From NCBI GenBank assembly GCA_016235585.1, contig JACRJY010000170.1:1-32951 (forward strand): a DNA stretch of 32,951 nt. Reading direction: 5' to 3'. Made by a program: the position numbers and the translations under genes. Below, in pieces: positions 22,384 through 30,773 of the stretch. Below the pieces are notes generated by a model. It saw only the letters and a list, made by a program, of their open reading frames with translations. It had not been told where the DNA came from and made no database searches. Position 1 is the first letter of the stretch; each line of letters begins with the position of its first letter. The stretch is from Verrucomicrobiota bacterium. GTDB taxonomy: Bacteria; Verrucomicrobiota; Verrucomicrobiia; Limisphaerales; JACRJY01.

Positions 22384-24891
22384 ATGGCGCAAACTATCAC
22401 ATCGGCCAGAATTGAAATCGAGGGAGCCTCTCAAGATTTCGCGACGGCTCCACTCCAGCGAACCGCAAGGCCCCCATGCTTTCACTGCGGGACGGCTTGT
22501 CGTGGCGATACGTTCCGGGCGGGCGAGAAATCCTTCTGCTGCCAGGGCTGCCGCACCGTCTTCGGGTTGCTCACGGAAAATGGACTCGGCCAGTTTTACC
22601 AGCTCGGCGAGGCCGCGGGCGTGCGCGTCAACGGCCCGGCGAAGGCGGAGCAGTTCCGCTTTCTCGACGAGCCGGCGGTGCGCGAGCGGCTCGCGGACTT
22701 CTCCGACGCGAAGCTCACGCGCGTGACGCTGCGGCTGCCGGCGATCCACTGCATCGCCTGCGTGTGGCTGCTGGAAAACCTCTTCCGCCTCAAGCCCGGC
22801 ATCGGGCAGTCGCAGGTGAACTTCCCGCGCAAGGAGGTGAGCATCGCGTTCGAGACAGCGAAGGTGAAATTGAGCGAGGTGGCCGCGCTGCTGGCATCGC
22901 TGGGCTACGAGCCGGAGCTGAAATTTTCGGACTTGGAAAACCGTCCACCGAGCCGCGTGCCGCGCCGGCTGTGGATGCAACTCGGTCTCGCGGGTTTCGC
23001 GTTCGGAAACGCGATGCTGTTCAGCATCGCGACCTATCTCGGTCTCGATGCTTTCTCCGGCCCGGCGTTTCAGAAGCTGGTCGGTTTCGTCAGCCTCGCA
23101 CTCGCGGTGCCGGTGGTGATTTACAGCGCCGCGGACTACTACCGCTCGGCGTGGGTGAGCGTGCGACAGAGGCTGCTGAACATTGATGTCCCCATCGCCG
23201 CCGGCATCATCGCCATCTTCGCACAGAGCGCCTTCGAGGTCGTGAGCGGACGGGGCGAGGGCTACTTCGACTCGCTCTGCGGGCTGATCTTCTTCCTCCT
23301 CTGCGGAAAACTTTTCCAGCAAAAGACCTATGAGCGGCTGGCGTTCGATCGCGACTACAAGTCGTTCTTCCCGCTGTCGGTCACACGCAAGCAGGGCCGG
23401 GCGGAGGAATCCGTTTCACTGGCGCAACTCGCCGTGGGCGATCATCTTCTTCTCCGCAATGGCGAACTCATCCCCGCCGACGCGAAACTCATCAGTGGCC
23501 CGGCGGTGATTGATTACAGCTTCGTCACCGGTGAGTCCGAGCCGGTCGAGAAAAAGGCCGACGATTATCTCTACGCCGGTGGCCGGCAAATTGGCGGAGC
23601 GATAGAAGTCGAAATGGTCAAGGGCGTGTCGCAGAGCTACCTGACTTCGCTCTGGAACCAGGACGCCTTCCGCAAGGACAAGACCGCCACGCTCAACGCG
23701 CTCACGAACACCTACAGCCAGCGCTTCACCAAGATCGTCATCGCCATCGCGCTCGGATCGGCGGTGTTCTGGGCGTTCGTCAATTCGGACAAGTCGCTCA
23801 AGTCCTTCACCTCCGTGCTCATCGTCGCCTGCCCGTGCGCGCTCGCACTGGCGGCACCCTTCGCACTCGGCACGGCCCAGCGCGTGCTGGCGCGGCGGAA
23901 TGTCTTCCTGAAAAATCCCTACGTCCTCGAATCGCTCGCGAAGGTGGATGCGGTCGTGTTCGACAAGACGGGCACACTCACCGCGGCGGGCGCAAGCTCG
24001 GTGACGTGGCGGGGCGCGCCGTTGAGCGAGGCGGAGGAGTGCTGGCTCTACTCGATGACACGCCACTCGACGCATCCGCTGCCCGTGCGCATCGGCGAGG
24101 CCATCGCGCGCCATCATTTCCCCGAGCCGGTGCGTTCGTTCCTCGAAACCGCCGGCTGCGGCATGGAGGGCACGGTGGCGGGCAATGAAATCTGGATGGG
24201 GTCGGCGGCCTGGCTGGAGTCGTGCAACGTGCGGCCCGCACTCGCCGACTCGCCTGCGCAAGCCAGCGCTGTCCACGTCGCCATCAACGGCAGATATCGG
24301 GGTTCCTACATACTCGAAAGCGCACTGCGGCCAGAAGCGGACCGGCTCATCACCAAGCTTTCCGAAGACTATGACCTCGCCCTGTTGAGCGGCGACCACG
24401 AGAAGGAGCGCGCACGTTTCACCGGCCTGTTCGGCGAATCGGCACACCTGCATTTCAACCAAAGTCCGCTCAACAAGCTCGGCTTCATCCACGACCTCCA
24501 GCGCGGCGGCAAAACCGTGATGATGGTTGGCGACGGCCTCAATGACGCGGGCGCGCTCAAGCAGAGCGACGTCGGCGTGGCGGTGGTGGAGAACGTCAAC
24601 GCATTCTCGCCGGCGAGCGACGTCATCCTCGCGGCGGGCATGGTGCCGCGGATTGGCGAAGTGTTGCGCTACGCGAAACAGTCCGTGCGCATGGTGCGCG
24701 CGGCGTTTGTGATTTCCAGTCTCTACAACGTGGTGGGCATCGCCATCGCGGCGAGCGGAAATCTCTCGCCCATCGTCTGCGCGATTCTGATGCCGGTGAG
24801 TTCCGTGACCGTCGTCGCCTTTGCCTGCGGAGCCACCACTTGGCTGGGGCGCGGCCTCGCTGCTCCCAAAAAAACGGAGAGGCTTCCATGA
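22384..24891 (+). CDS. ccoI: Copper-translocating P-type ATPase for cbb3 oxidase assembly
   Basis: An 835-aa P1B-type ATPase of the CcoI/FixI group. An N-terminal zinc-ribbon-like metal site (C32, C35, C52, C53, C56) is followed by an HMA domain with HCIAC (C123, C126). About eight membrane helices carry the transport motif CPC (483-485). DKTGT has the phosphorylated D527, and GDGLND (716-721) is the hinge motif. It would export copper to the outer side for the CuB centre of the oxidase. The ATG at 22384 was chosen as the last one before the conserved Cys-rich N-terminus; the frame is open further upstream, toward the divergent esterase gene. It is the first gene of the cbb3 operon, and its stop overlaps the ccoS start (ATGA). 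No FNR-type box was found upstream. Confidence 0.93.
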   Translation: MAQTITSARIEIEGASQDFATAPLQRTARPPCFHCGTACRGDTFRAGEKSFCCQGCRTVFGLLTENGLGQFYQLGEAAGVRVNGPAKAEQFRFLDEPAVRERLADFSDAKLTRVTLRLPAIHCIACVWLLENLFRLKPGIGQSQVNFPRKEVSIAFETAKVKLSEVAALLASLGYEPELKFSDLENRPPSRVPRRLWMQLGLAGFAFGNAMLFSIATYLGLDAFSGPAFQKLVGFVSLALAVPVVIYSAADYYRSAWVSVRQRLLNIDVPIAAGIIAIFAQSAFEVVSGRGEGYFDSLCGLIFFLLCGKLFQQKTYERLAFDRDYKSFFPLSVTRKQGRAEESVSLAQLAVGDHLLLRNGELIPADAKLISGPAVIDYSFVTGESEPVEKKADDYLYAGGRQIGGAIEVEMVKGVSQSYLTSLWNQDAFRKDKTATLNALTNTYSQRFTKIVIAIALGSAVFWAFVNSDKSLKSFTSVLIVACPCALALAAPFALGTAQRVLARRNVFLKNPYVLESLAKVDAVVFDKTGTLTAAGASSVTWRGAPLSEAEECWLYSMTRHSTHPLPVRIGEAIARHHFPEPVRSFLETAGCGMEGTVAGNEIWMGSAAWLESCNVRPALADSPAQASAVHVAINGRYRGSYILESALRPEADRLITKLSEDYDLALLSGDHEKERARFTGLFGESAHLHFNQSPLNKLGFIHDLQRGGKTVMMVGDGLNDAGALKQSDVGVAVVENVNAFSPASDVILAAGMVPRIGEVLRYAKQSVRMVRAAFVISSLYNVVGIAIAASGNLSPIVCAILMPVSSVTVVAFACGATTWLGRGLAAPKKTERLP

Positions 24892-25082
24892 GCATCATCC
24901 TCGTCCTCATTCCGTTGAGCATCCTGTTCGCCCTGGCCTTTCTCGGCGCGTTCATTTGGGCCGTGCGCGGCGGGCAGTTCGAGGACACCACCACGCCTTC
25001 GATGCGCCTGCTACTCGACGACAAAACGATTTCCGACCGCAGTGCTGAACCCGAACCCAAACTGAATACGAAACAACCATGA
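24888..25082 (+). CDS. ccoS: cbb3 oxidase assembly protein CcoS
   Basis: A 64-aa single-helix membrane protein. The N-terminal hydrophobic segment (about residues 3-28, [20 protein letters not shown]) leads to [19 protein letters not shown], the family signature for CcoS. CcoS is needed for cofactor insertion into cbb3 oxidase. The start overlaps the ccoI stop and the stop overlaps the ccoNO start, each by ATGA, so three genes are translationally coupled. Length is typical. Confidence 0.93.
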   Translation: MSIILVLIPLSILFALAFLGAFIWAVRGGQFEDTTTPSMRLLLDDKTISDRSAEPEPKLNTKQP

Positions 25083-27241
25083 ACATAGAAACCTTCCGCT
25101 ACGACAACCGCATCGTCCGCGCGTTTGCGATTGTCACGGTCATCTGGGGCCTTGTGGGCTTCGCGGCCGGCCTGCTCATCGCCTGCCAGCTTTTCTGGCC
25201 GGAGCTGAACCTCAACCTGCAGTTCACCTCGTTTGGCCGGCTCCGTCCGCTGCACACCAACGCCGTCATCTTCGCCTTCGTGGGCAACGGCATGTTCATG
25301 GGCATCTACTATTCGCTCCAGCGGCTGTGCAAGGCGCGGATGTTCAGCGACCGGTTGAGCTGGATCAATTTCTGGGGCTGGCAGGCAATCATCGTGAGCG
25401 CCGCGATCACGCTGCCGCTTGGCATCACCACCAGCAAGGAATACGCGGAACTCGAATGGCCGATTGACATCGCCATCGCGCTGGTCTGGGTCGCCTTCGC
25501 GATCAATGTCTTCGGCACCATCATCAAACGCCGCGAGAAGCACATCTACGTCGCCATCTGGTTTTACATCTCGACCGTGCTCACCGTCGCGATGCTTCAC
25601 ATCGTCAACTCGATGGAAATGCCGGCGGGCCTGTTCAAGAGCTACTCGGTCTATGCCGGCGTGCAGGACGCGCTGGTGCAATGGTGGTATGGCCACAACG
25701 CCGTCGCGTTTTACCTGACCACTTCCTACCTCGGCCTGATGTATTACTTCCTGCCCAAGGCGGCGGAGCGCCCGGTGTTTTCGTATCGGCTTTCGATCAT
25801 CCATTTCTGGGCGCTGATCTTCATCTACATCTGGGCGGGGCCGCATCACCTGCTTTACTCCGCGCTGCCGGACTGGGCGCAGTCGCTTGGCATGGTGTTC
25901 TCGATCATGCTCGTCGCGCCGAGTTGGGGCGGCATGTTGAACGGCCTGCTCACCTTGCGCGGCGCGTGGCACAAGCTGCGCGAGGAGCCGATGTTGAAAT
26001 TCATGGTCGTCGCCGTGACCGCCTACGGCATGGCAACGCTCGAAGGCCCGATGCTTTCGATCAAGTCCGTCAACGCGCTCTCGCATTACACCGACTGGAC
26101 CATCGCGCACGTCCACACCGGCGCGCTGGGCTGGAACGGCTTCCTCACGTTCTCGATGCTCTATTGGCTGTTCCCGCGCCTCTACAACACGAAGCTCTAC
26201 TCGGTGAAGCTGGCCAACTGGCACTTCTGGCTCGGGCTGCTCGGCATGATGTTCTACGTCATCCCGATGTATTGGGCCGGCATCACGCAGGGCCTGATGT
26301 GGAAGCAGTTCACCAGCGAAGGCTTCATGCTGTATCCGAACTTCTTGGAAACCGTGCTGCAACTGTTCCCAATGTTCAAACTGCGCGCCATCGGCGGCAC
26401 GTTCTACATCCTTGGCGCGTGCATCATGGCCTACAACCTCTACAAGACCGCAAAGGCCGGGCAGTTCGTGCCGGAGGTCGAAGTGCAGGCTCCGGCGCTC
26501 AAGGACACGCCTTCCCACGAAGGCGACGCAAAGATCGGCTGGGGCCATCGCGTGATCGAGAGCAAGCCGATGTTGCTCGCGGCGCTTGCGCTCGTGGCGG
26601 TCGTCATCGGCGGCGTGGTGGAGTTCATCCCGATGTGGGTGATCAAAGAGAACGTCCCGACCATCGCGGCGGTGAAACCCTACTCGCCGCTCGAAGTGCT
26701 TGGACGTGACATCTACATCCGCGAAGGCTGCGTGGGCTGCCATTCGCAGATGATCCGCCCGTTCCGCAGCGAGACCGAGCGCTACGGCGAATACTCCAAG
26801 GCGGGCGAGTTCGTTTACGACCATCCGTTCCTCTGGGGCTCCAAGCGCACCGGCCCCGATTTGCACCGCGAAGGCGGCAAGTATCCTGATGCGTGGCATT
26901 ACAACCACATGGACGACCCGCGGCTCACCTCGCCCGGTTCGATGATGCCGCGCTACTCGTGGCTGCTGACGCAGAAGCTTGATGTCAACGCGTTGCCTTC
27001 ACGCATCAACGCGCTCCGCAAGGTCGGCGTGCCGTATCCCGCCGGCTTTGAAAACGGCCCGGCGCAGAAAGACCTCGCGGCGCAGCAGCAAAGAGTCCTC
27101 GTGAACCTTGCCATGGGCACCATTACCAACGCCCCCGCCGACCGCGAGATCGTCGCGCTCATCGCGTATCTCCAGCGCCTCGGCACGGACATCAAGACGC
27201 CGGCGGCACCGGCTGCGCCCAAACCGGCCGGAGCCAACTGA
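25079..27241 (+). CDS. ccoNO: Fused cbb3 oxidase subunits I and II (CcoN-CcoO)
   Basis: A 720-aa fusion of the catalytic heme-copper subunit and the membrane cytochrome c subunit. Residues 1 to about 470 are CcoN with about a dozen helices. Ligand regions seen are [10 protein letters not shown] (H59), [28 protein letters not shown] and HVHTGALGW. Residues about 500-720 are CcoO: an anchor helix, then [10 protein letters not shown] with heme site C551, C554, H555, and the likely axial Met in [10 protein letters not shown]. It reduces oxygen to water at low oxygen while pumping protons. In the classic operon these are two genes; the fused form occurs in several Bacteroidota and Verrucomicrobiota lineages. 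It is coupled to ccoS by ATGA overlap. Identification is firm. Confidence 0.95.
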   Translation: MNIETFRYDNRIVRAFAIVTVIWGLVGFAAGLLIACQLFWPELNLNLQFTSFGRLRPLHTNAVIFAFVGNGMFMGIYYSLQRLCKARMFSDRLSWINFWGWQAIIVSAAITLPLGITTSKEYAELEWPIDIAIALVWVAFAINVFGTIIKRREKHIYVAIWFYISTVLTVAMLHIVNSMEMPAGLFKSYSVYAGVQDALVQWWYGHNAVAFYLTTSYLGLMYYFLPKAAERPVFSYRLSIIHFWALIFIYIWAGPHHLLYSALPDWAQSLGMVFSIMLVAPSWGGMLNGLLTLRGAWHKLREEPMLKFMVVAVTAYGMATLEGPMLSIKSVNALSHYTDWTIAHVHTGALGWNGFLTFSMLYWLFPRLYNTKLYSVKLANWHFWLGLLGMMFYVIPMYWAGITQGLMWKQFTSEGFMLYPNFLETVLQLFPMFKLRAIGGTFYILGACIMAYNLYKTAKAGQFVPEVEVQAPALKDTPSHEGDAKIGWGHRVIESKPMLLAALALVAVVIGGVVEFIPMWVIKENVPTIAAVKPYSPLEVLGRDIYIREGCVGCHSQMIRPFRSETERYGEYSKAGEFVYDHPFLWGSKRTGPDLHREGGKYPDAWHYNHMDDPRLTSPGSMMPRYSWLLTQKLDVNALPSRINALRKVGVPYPAGFENGPAQKDLAAQQQRVLVNLAMGTITNAPADREIVALIAYLQRLGTDIKTPAAPAAPKPAGAN

Positions 27242-27268
27242 ACCCCCAACCTTCAAACTAAAACGACC

Positions 27269-27466
27269 ATGATTAAGAATGTTCTTAGCGACATCGGCGG
27301 CGTCGGAATCTACGGCGTGATTTCGATCTGCCTGTTCTTCGCCGTGTTCACCGGGGCGGTTTTGTTTTCGCTCCTGATGACCAAACAGACAGTCAAAACC
27401 ATCAGCGCCCTGCCGCTCGAAGACGGGGAGAAAATCCCCGCATCGAAAGGAGTTGCCCATGAATAA
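27269..27466 (+). CDS. ccoQ: cbb3 oxidase small subunit CcoQ-like
   Basis: A 65-aa protein with one membrane helix (about residues 11-36, GVGIYGVISICLFFAVFTGAV). A charged tail including the PLEDGE stretch is typical of CcoQ (subunit IV). It would stabilise the oxidase complex. It lies 27 bases after ccoNO and overlaps the ccoP start by eight bases. Sequence conservation in this family is low, so position is the main support. Confidence 0.85.
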   Translation: MIKNVLSDIGGVGIYGVISICLFFAVFTGAVLFSLLMTKQTVKTISALPLEDGEKIPASKGVAHE

Positions 27467-28046
27467 CGATCCCAACGAACCCAAGCTGCTCGACCACGAT
27501 GCCGACGGCATCAAGGAGCTCGACAACAACCTCCCGCGCTGGTGGGTGTGGATGTTCTACCTCTGCATCGCCTACGCCGTCGGCTACATGGTGTATTACC
27601 ATGTGCTGAAGATCGGCCCGCTCCAGGCCGCCGAATACGACGCCGAGTGGAAGGCCGGCGAGGCGCTCAAGTCCGCCGCCATCGCGAAATTCGAGGCGAC
27701 CATCGGCACGCTTGAACCCTCAACGGACAAGGCGCTGCTCGGCCAGGGCTTGCAGATCTACACCACCTACTGCGCGCCGTGTCATCGTCCCGACGGTGGC
27801 GGGCTGGTCGGCCCGAACCTGTGCGACGACTACTGGATTCACGGCTCCAACTTCGTGGACAACGTGAAGGTCATCATCAACGGCGTGCCGGACAAGGGTA
27901 TGCTGACGTGGCGCGGCCTGCTCAAGCCCGGCGAAATCCACGCCGTCGCGAGCTATCTCCAGGGTTTTCGGGGAACCAAACCGCCGAACCCGAAACCGCG
28001 CGAAGACCAGGCGCCGAAGCAAACCGGGCCAAGCCCGTTTGAGTGA
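27459..28046 (+). CDS. ccoP: cbb3 oxidase subunit III (CcoP), single-heme form
   Basis: A 195-aa membrane-anchored cytochrome c. The N-terminal FixP_N motif DHDADGIKELDNNLPRWW (about residues 12-29) leads into one helix (about 28-50), and one cytochrome c domain follows with heme site CAPCH (105-109) and probable Met ligand in DKGMLTWRG. Proteobacterial CcoP has two heme domains and about 300 residues; this one has a single domain. The start is the ATG at 27459, with AAAGGAG six bases before it; a TTG two codons upstream is less likely. It would pass electrons to the CcoO heme. The Pro-rich C-terminus is probably flexible. Confidence 0.92.
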   Translation: MNNDPNEPKLLDHDADGIKELDNNLPRWWVWMFYLCIAYAVGYMVYYHVLKIGPLQAAEYDAEWKAGEALKSAAIAKFEATIGTLEPSTDKALLGQGLQIYTTYCAPCHRPDGGGLVGPNLCDDYWIHGSNFVDNVKVIINGVPDKGMLTWRGLLKPGEIHAVASYLQGFRGTKPPNPKPREDQAPKQTGPSPFE

Positions 28047-28080
28047 ACACGTTTCCCTCTGATGGAATCCAGTTCGCAAC

Positions 28081-29550
28081 ATGATCGCCATTGTGGAAGA
28101 CAACCCAAAACCAGCGGAGCACGATCCGCACGGTGTCGCCCAAGAAATCAAATGGGAGGATTACCGCGACCATCTCGCGACGGCGGACAAGGATGGCCAC
28201 CGCCGCTGGATTTACGCGAAGAAGCCCGCCGGCTTCTGGCATGACCGCCGGATGTGGTGGAGCTGGCTGCTCATCGCCATCATGTTCGCGGGGCCGTGGA
28301 TTCGCATCAACGGCAACCCGCTCCTGCTGATCAACATCGTCGAGCGGCGCTTCTCGATCCTCGGGCAAATCTTCTGGCCGCAGGACACCGTCATCTTCGC
28401 CGTGGCGATGCTGGTGTTCTTCGCGGGCATCATGATTTTCACGACGGCCTTCGGGCGGCTCTGGTGCGGCTGGGCCTGCCCGCAGACCGTGATGATGGAA
28501 ATGGTCTTCCGCAAAATCGAATACTTCATCGAGGGTGATTATCAGGAGCAGCGCGCGCTCGACGCCGCGCCGTGGACGGCGAGGAAGTTCTTCACGAAGG
28601 CACTGAAGCACGTCGTCTTCTTCGGCGCATCGTTCATCGTGGGCAACACTCTTCTCGCCTACATCATCGGCAGCGAGCAACTGCTCCGCCTCCAGCTCGA
28701 CGACCCGCGCCGGCACCTGGTCGGGCTGACCTTCATGGTGCTGTTCTCGCTCCTGTTCTACGCCATCTTCGCGCGCTTCCGCGAGCAGGCCTGCACCTTC
28801 ATCTGCCCGTATGGACGTTTCCAATCCGCGCTGCTCGACGAGAACACGCTGGTCGTCGCCTACGACCACAAGCGCGGCGAGGCGCGCGCGCCACTGCATC
28901 GCGGCGAGACCTTTGACCAGCGCAAGGCCGAGGGCAAGGGCGACTGCGTGAACTGCCGCGCCTGCGTCGTTGTCTGCCCCACCGGCATTGACATCCGCAA
29001 CGGCGTGCAGATGGAGTGCGTGAACTGCACCGCGTGCATTGACGCGTGTGACCACATCATGGACAAGGTCGGCCGCCCGCACGGACTCATCCGCTACGCC
29101 TCGCTCAACAACATCGCCACGGGCGAGCGGCAGCGGTTCACCCCGCGCATGAAGCTCTACTCGCTCGTGCTCACCGGGTTGATCTCGTTGTTCCTCTACC
29201 TCGTCTTCACCCGCAGCGACGTGGAGACCTCCTTCATTCGCGCGCCCGGCTCGCTGTTCCAGACCACCGCCGACGGTAAAATTGAAAACCTTTACACGGT
29301 CAAGGTCGTGAACAAAACCATGCATGACATCCCCGTCGAACTGCGCCTCGAAAACATCCAGGGCAAGGTGAAGGTGATGGGGGCCGCCGATTTCACCGCG
29401 CCCGCCGCGAAGCTCGTGCAGACTTCCGTGCTGGTGGAGCTTGATCCACAGGTCGTGAAAGGCGCCAACACTCCGCTCAAGATCGGCATTTACTCGAAAG
29501 GCAGACTGCTGGAGATCGTGAGCACCTCCTTCGTCGGCCCGCGCAGATGA
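28081..29550 (+). CDS. ccoG: cbb3 oxidase accessory protein CcoG, 4Fe-4S ferredoxin type
   Basis: A 489-aa membrane protein. Several N-terminal helices contain the conserved LWCGWACPQT (C129 and C133). Two 4Fe-4S cluster motifs (C289, C292, C295, C299 and C313, C316, C319, C323) follow. The last third is an Ig-like FixG/CcoG C-terminal domain, outside the membrane. CcoG is a cupric reductase that supplies Cu(I) for CuB assembly; in older naming it is FixG or RdxA. It follows ccoP by 34 bases, and its stop overlaps the next start by ATGA. Length and layout match the family. Confidence 0.94.
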   Translation: MIAIVEDNPKPAEHDPHGVAQEIKWEDYRDHLATADKDGHRRWIYAKKPAGFWHDRRMWWSWLLIAIMFAGPWIRINGNPLLLINIVERRFSILGQIFWPQDTVIFAVAMLVFFAGIMIFTTAFGRLWCGWACPQTVMMEMVFRKIEYFIEGDYQEQRALDAAPWTARKFFTKALKHVVFFGASFIVGNTLLAYIIGSEQLLRLQLDDPRRHLVGLTFMVLFSLLFYAIFARFREQACTFICPYGRFQSALLDENTLVVAYDHKRGEARAPLHRGETFDQRKAEGKGDCVNCRACVVVCPTGIDIRNGVQMECVNCTACIDACDHIMDKVGRPHGLIRYASLNNIATGERQRFTPRMKLYSLVLTGLISLFLYLVFTRSDVETSFIRAPGSLFQTTADGKIENLYTVKVVNKTMHDIPVELRLENIQGKVKVMGAADFTAPAAKLVQTSVLVELDPQVVKGANTPLKIGIYSKGRLLEIVSTSFVGPRR

Positions 29551-30023
29551 ACACCATGAAATCCATCCTCCGCAATCCCTGGCCCTACGCGATCACCGCG
29601 TGGTTCGTTGTCTTCATCAGCGGCATCGTCGCGTGGGTTGCTTTCGCGATGCGGCAGAGCAGCGAACTCGTCCGCAGTGATTACTACGAGCATGAAATCC
29701 GCTACCAGCAGCAGATTGAGCGTCTGGGGCGCACGCAACCCGTCGCCGCGCAGGCCACCGCCGCCTATGACCCGGTTCAGCAGCGCATCACCGTGACCGT
29801 GCCGGACGGCCACGCGGCGCGGGCCACGGGCGTAATCCATTTTTACCGCCCGTCCGACGCCAAGCTCGACCGGAGACTGCCCTTGAACGTGGACACCGCC
29901 GGCACACAGACCATGGACGCGAAAGCGCTCCGGCCCGGCCTCTGGAAAGTCCGCGTGCAGTGGAAAGTCGGCGGCGAGGAATTCTTCTTCGACCGTCCCA
30001 TTCTCATCGCGCCGCAATCCTGA
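29547..30023 (+). CDS. ccoH: FixH/CcoH-type oxidase assembly protein
   Basis: A 158-aa protein with one N-terminal helix (about residues 12-34, WPYAITAWFVVFISGIVAW). A signature segment, SDYYEHEIRYQQQIER, resembles the YY-rich region of FixH/CcoH. The remaining domain is outside the membrane and beta-rich. FixH proteins stabilise cbb3 assembly together with CcoI. The gene starts inside the ccoG stop (ATGA) and precedes the SafE-like gene by six bases. Family call rests on the YYEHEI block and position. Confidence 0.88.
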   Translation: MNTMKSILRNPWPYAITAWFVVFISGIVAWVAFAMRQSSELVRSDYYEHEIRYQQQIERLGRTQPVAAQATAAYDPVQQRITVTVPDGHAARATGVIHFYRPSDAKLDRRLPLNVDTAGTQTMDAKALRPGLWKVRVQWKVGGEEFFFDRPILIAPQS

Positions 30024-30029
30024 ACCGCC

Positions 30030-30743
30030 ATGGAACTCTGGACTGCCTTCCTTCTCGGCCTCGTGGGCAGCGCCCATTGCGCCGGCATGTGCGGCCCGCT
30101 TGCGCTCGCCCTGCCCGCGACGGGCAACACCCGCGCCGCCTTCCTCGCCGGACGGCTGCTCTACAACCTTGGCCGCATCCTCACCTACGCCGCGCTCGGC
30201 GCGATCTTCGGCCTCATCGGCCAGGGCTTCGCACTCGCCGGTTTGCAACGGTGGGTTTCTCTCGTTGCGGGCGCGACGATTCTCATCAGCCTTGTCGCCT
30301 CGGCGCGCTTCGGCCTCGGCATTCCCGCAACGAGCGCCGTCGGCTGGCTCAAGTCGGGTTTTGGAAAATTGTTGCAACAACGCTCACTCGCCTCCGTGTT
30401 CGCCCTCGGCCTGCTCAACGGCCTCCTGCCCTGCGGCCTTGTCTACGTGGCGGCGGCGGGCGCGACGGCCAGCGGGCATTTTCTGCTGGGCCTCGAATCC
30501 ATGGTCGCTTTCGGACTCGGCACCGTGCCGATGATGCTCGCCTTCGGGCTGGTGGGGCCGAAGCTTCAGTTCGCGCTGCGCTTCAAACTCCAGCGCCTCA
30601 TCCCCGCGAGCCTCGCGGTCGTCGGCACGCTGCTAATCCTGCGCGGCCTTGCGCTCGGCATCCCGTATTTGAGCCCGGATTTGTCAGCGGGAAAGGCGGC
30701 GTGCCCCGCCTGTCATGCGGACGGCACTCTCGCAAGGCACTGA
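30030..30743 (+). CDS. SafE/TauE-like membrane protein with Cys-His tail
   Basis: A 237-aa protein with about six helices of the sulfite exporter TauE/SafE (UreH-like, DsbD-related) family. It opens with LVGSAHCAGMCGPLALALP (about residues 11-29) and has a matching LLNGLLPCGLVY half-repeat in the middle. Members next to cbb3 operons are thought to move copper or reducing power. The last 20 residues are a hydrophilic tail with CPACH (225-229) followed by ADGTLARH; a heme-like CxxCH this close to the end more plausibly binds a metal ion. It is the last gene of the operon, six bases after ccoH. A six-base-pair hairpin without a T-run (30748-30771) separates it from the converging esterase gene. 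Confidence 0.88.
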   Translation: MELWTAFLLGLVGSAHCAGMCGPLALALPATGNTRAAFLAGRLLYNLGRILTYAALGAIFGLIGQGFALAGLQRWVSLVAGATILISLVASARFGLGIPATSAVGWLKSGFGKLLQQRSLASVFALGLLNGLLPCGLVYVAAAGATASGHFLLGLESMVAFGLGTVPMMLAFGLVGPKLQFALRFKLQRLIPASLAVVGTLLILRGLALGIPYLSPDLSAGKAACPACHADGTLARH

Positions 30744-30773
30744 AACGGCGAACGACGGGCCGCCAGTTCGCAA

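Noticed and set aside
24623..26908. A 761-codon minus-strand frame opposite ccoI and ccoNO
   Set aside because: It is rich in His, Arg and Asp with no recognisable motif, and it overlaps strongly supported cbb3 genes.
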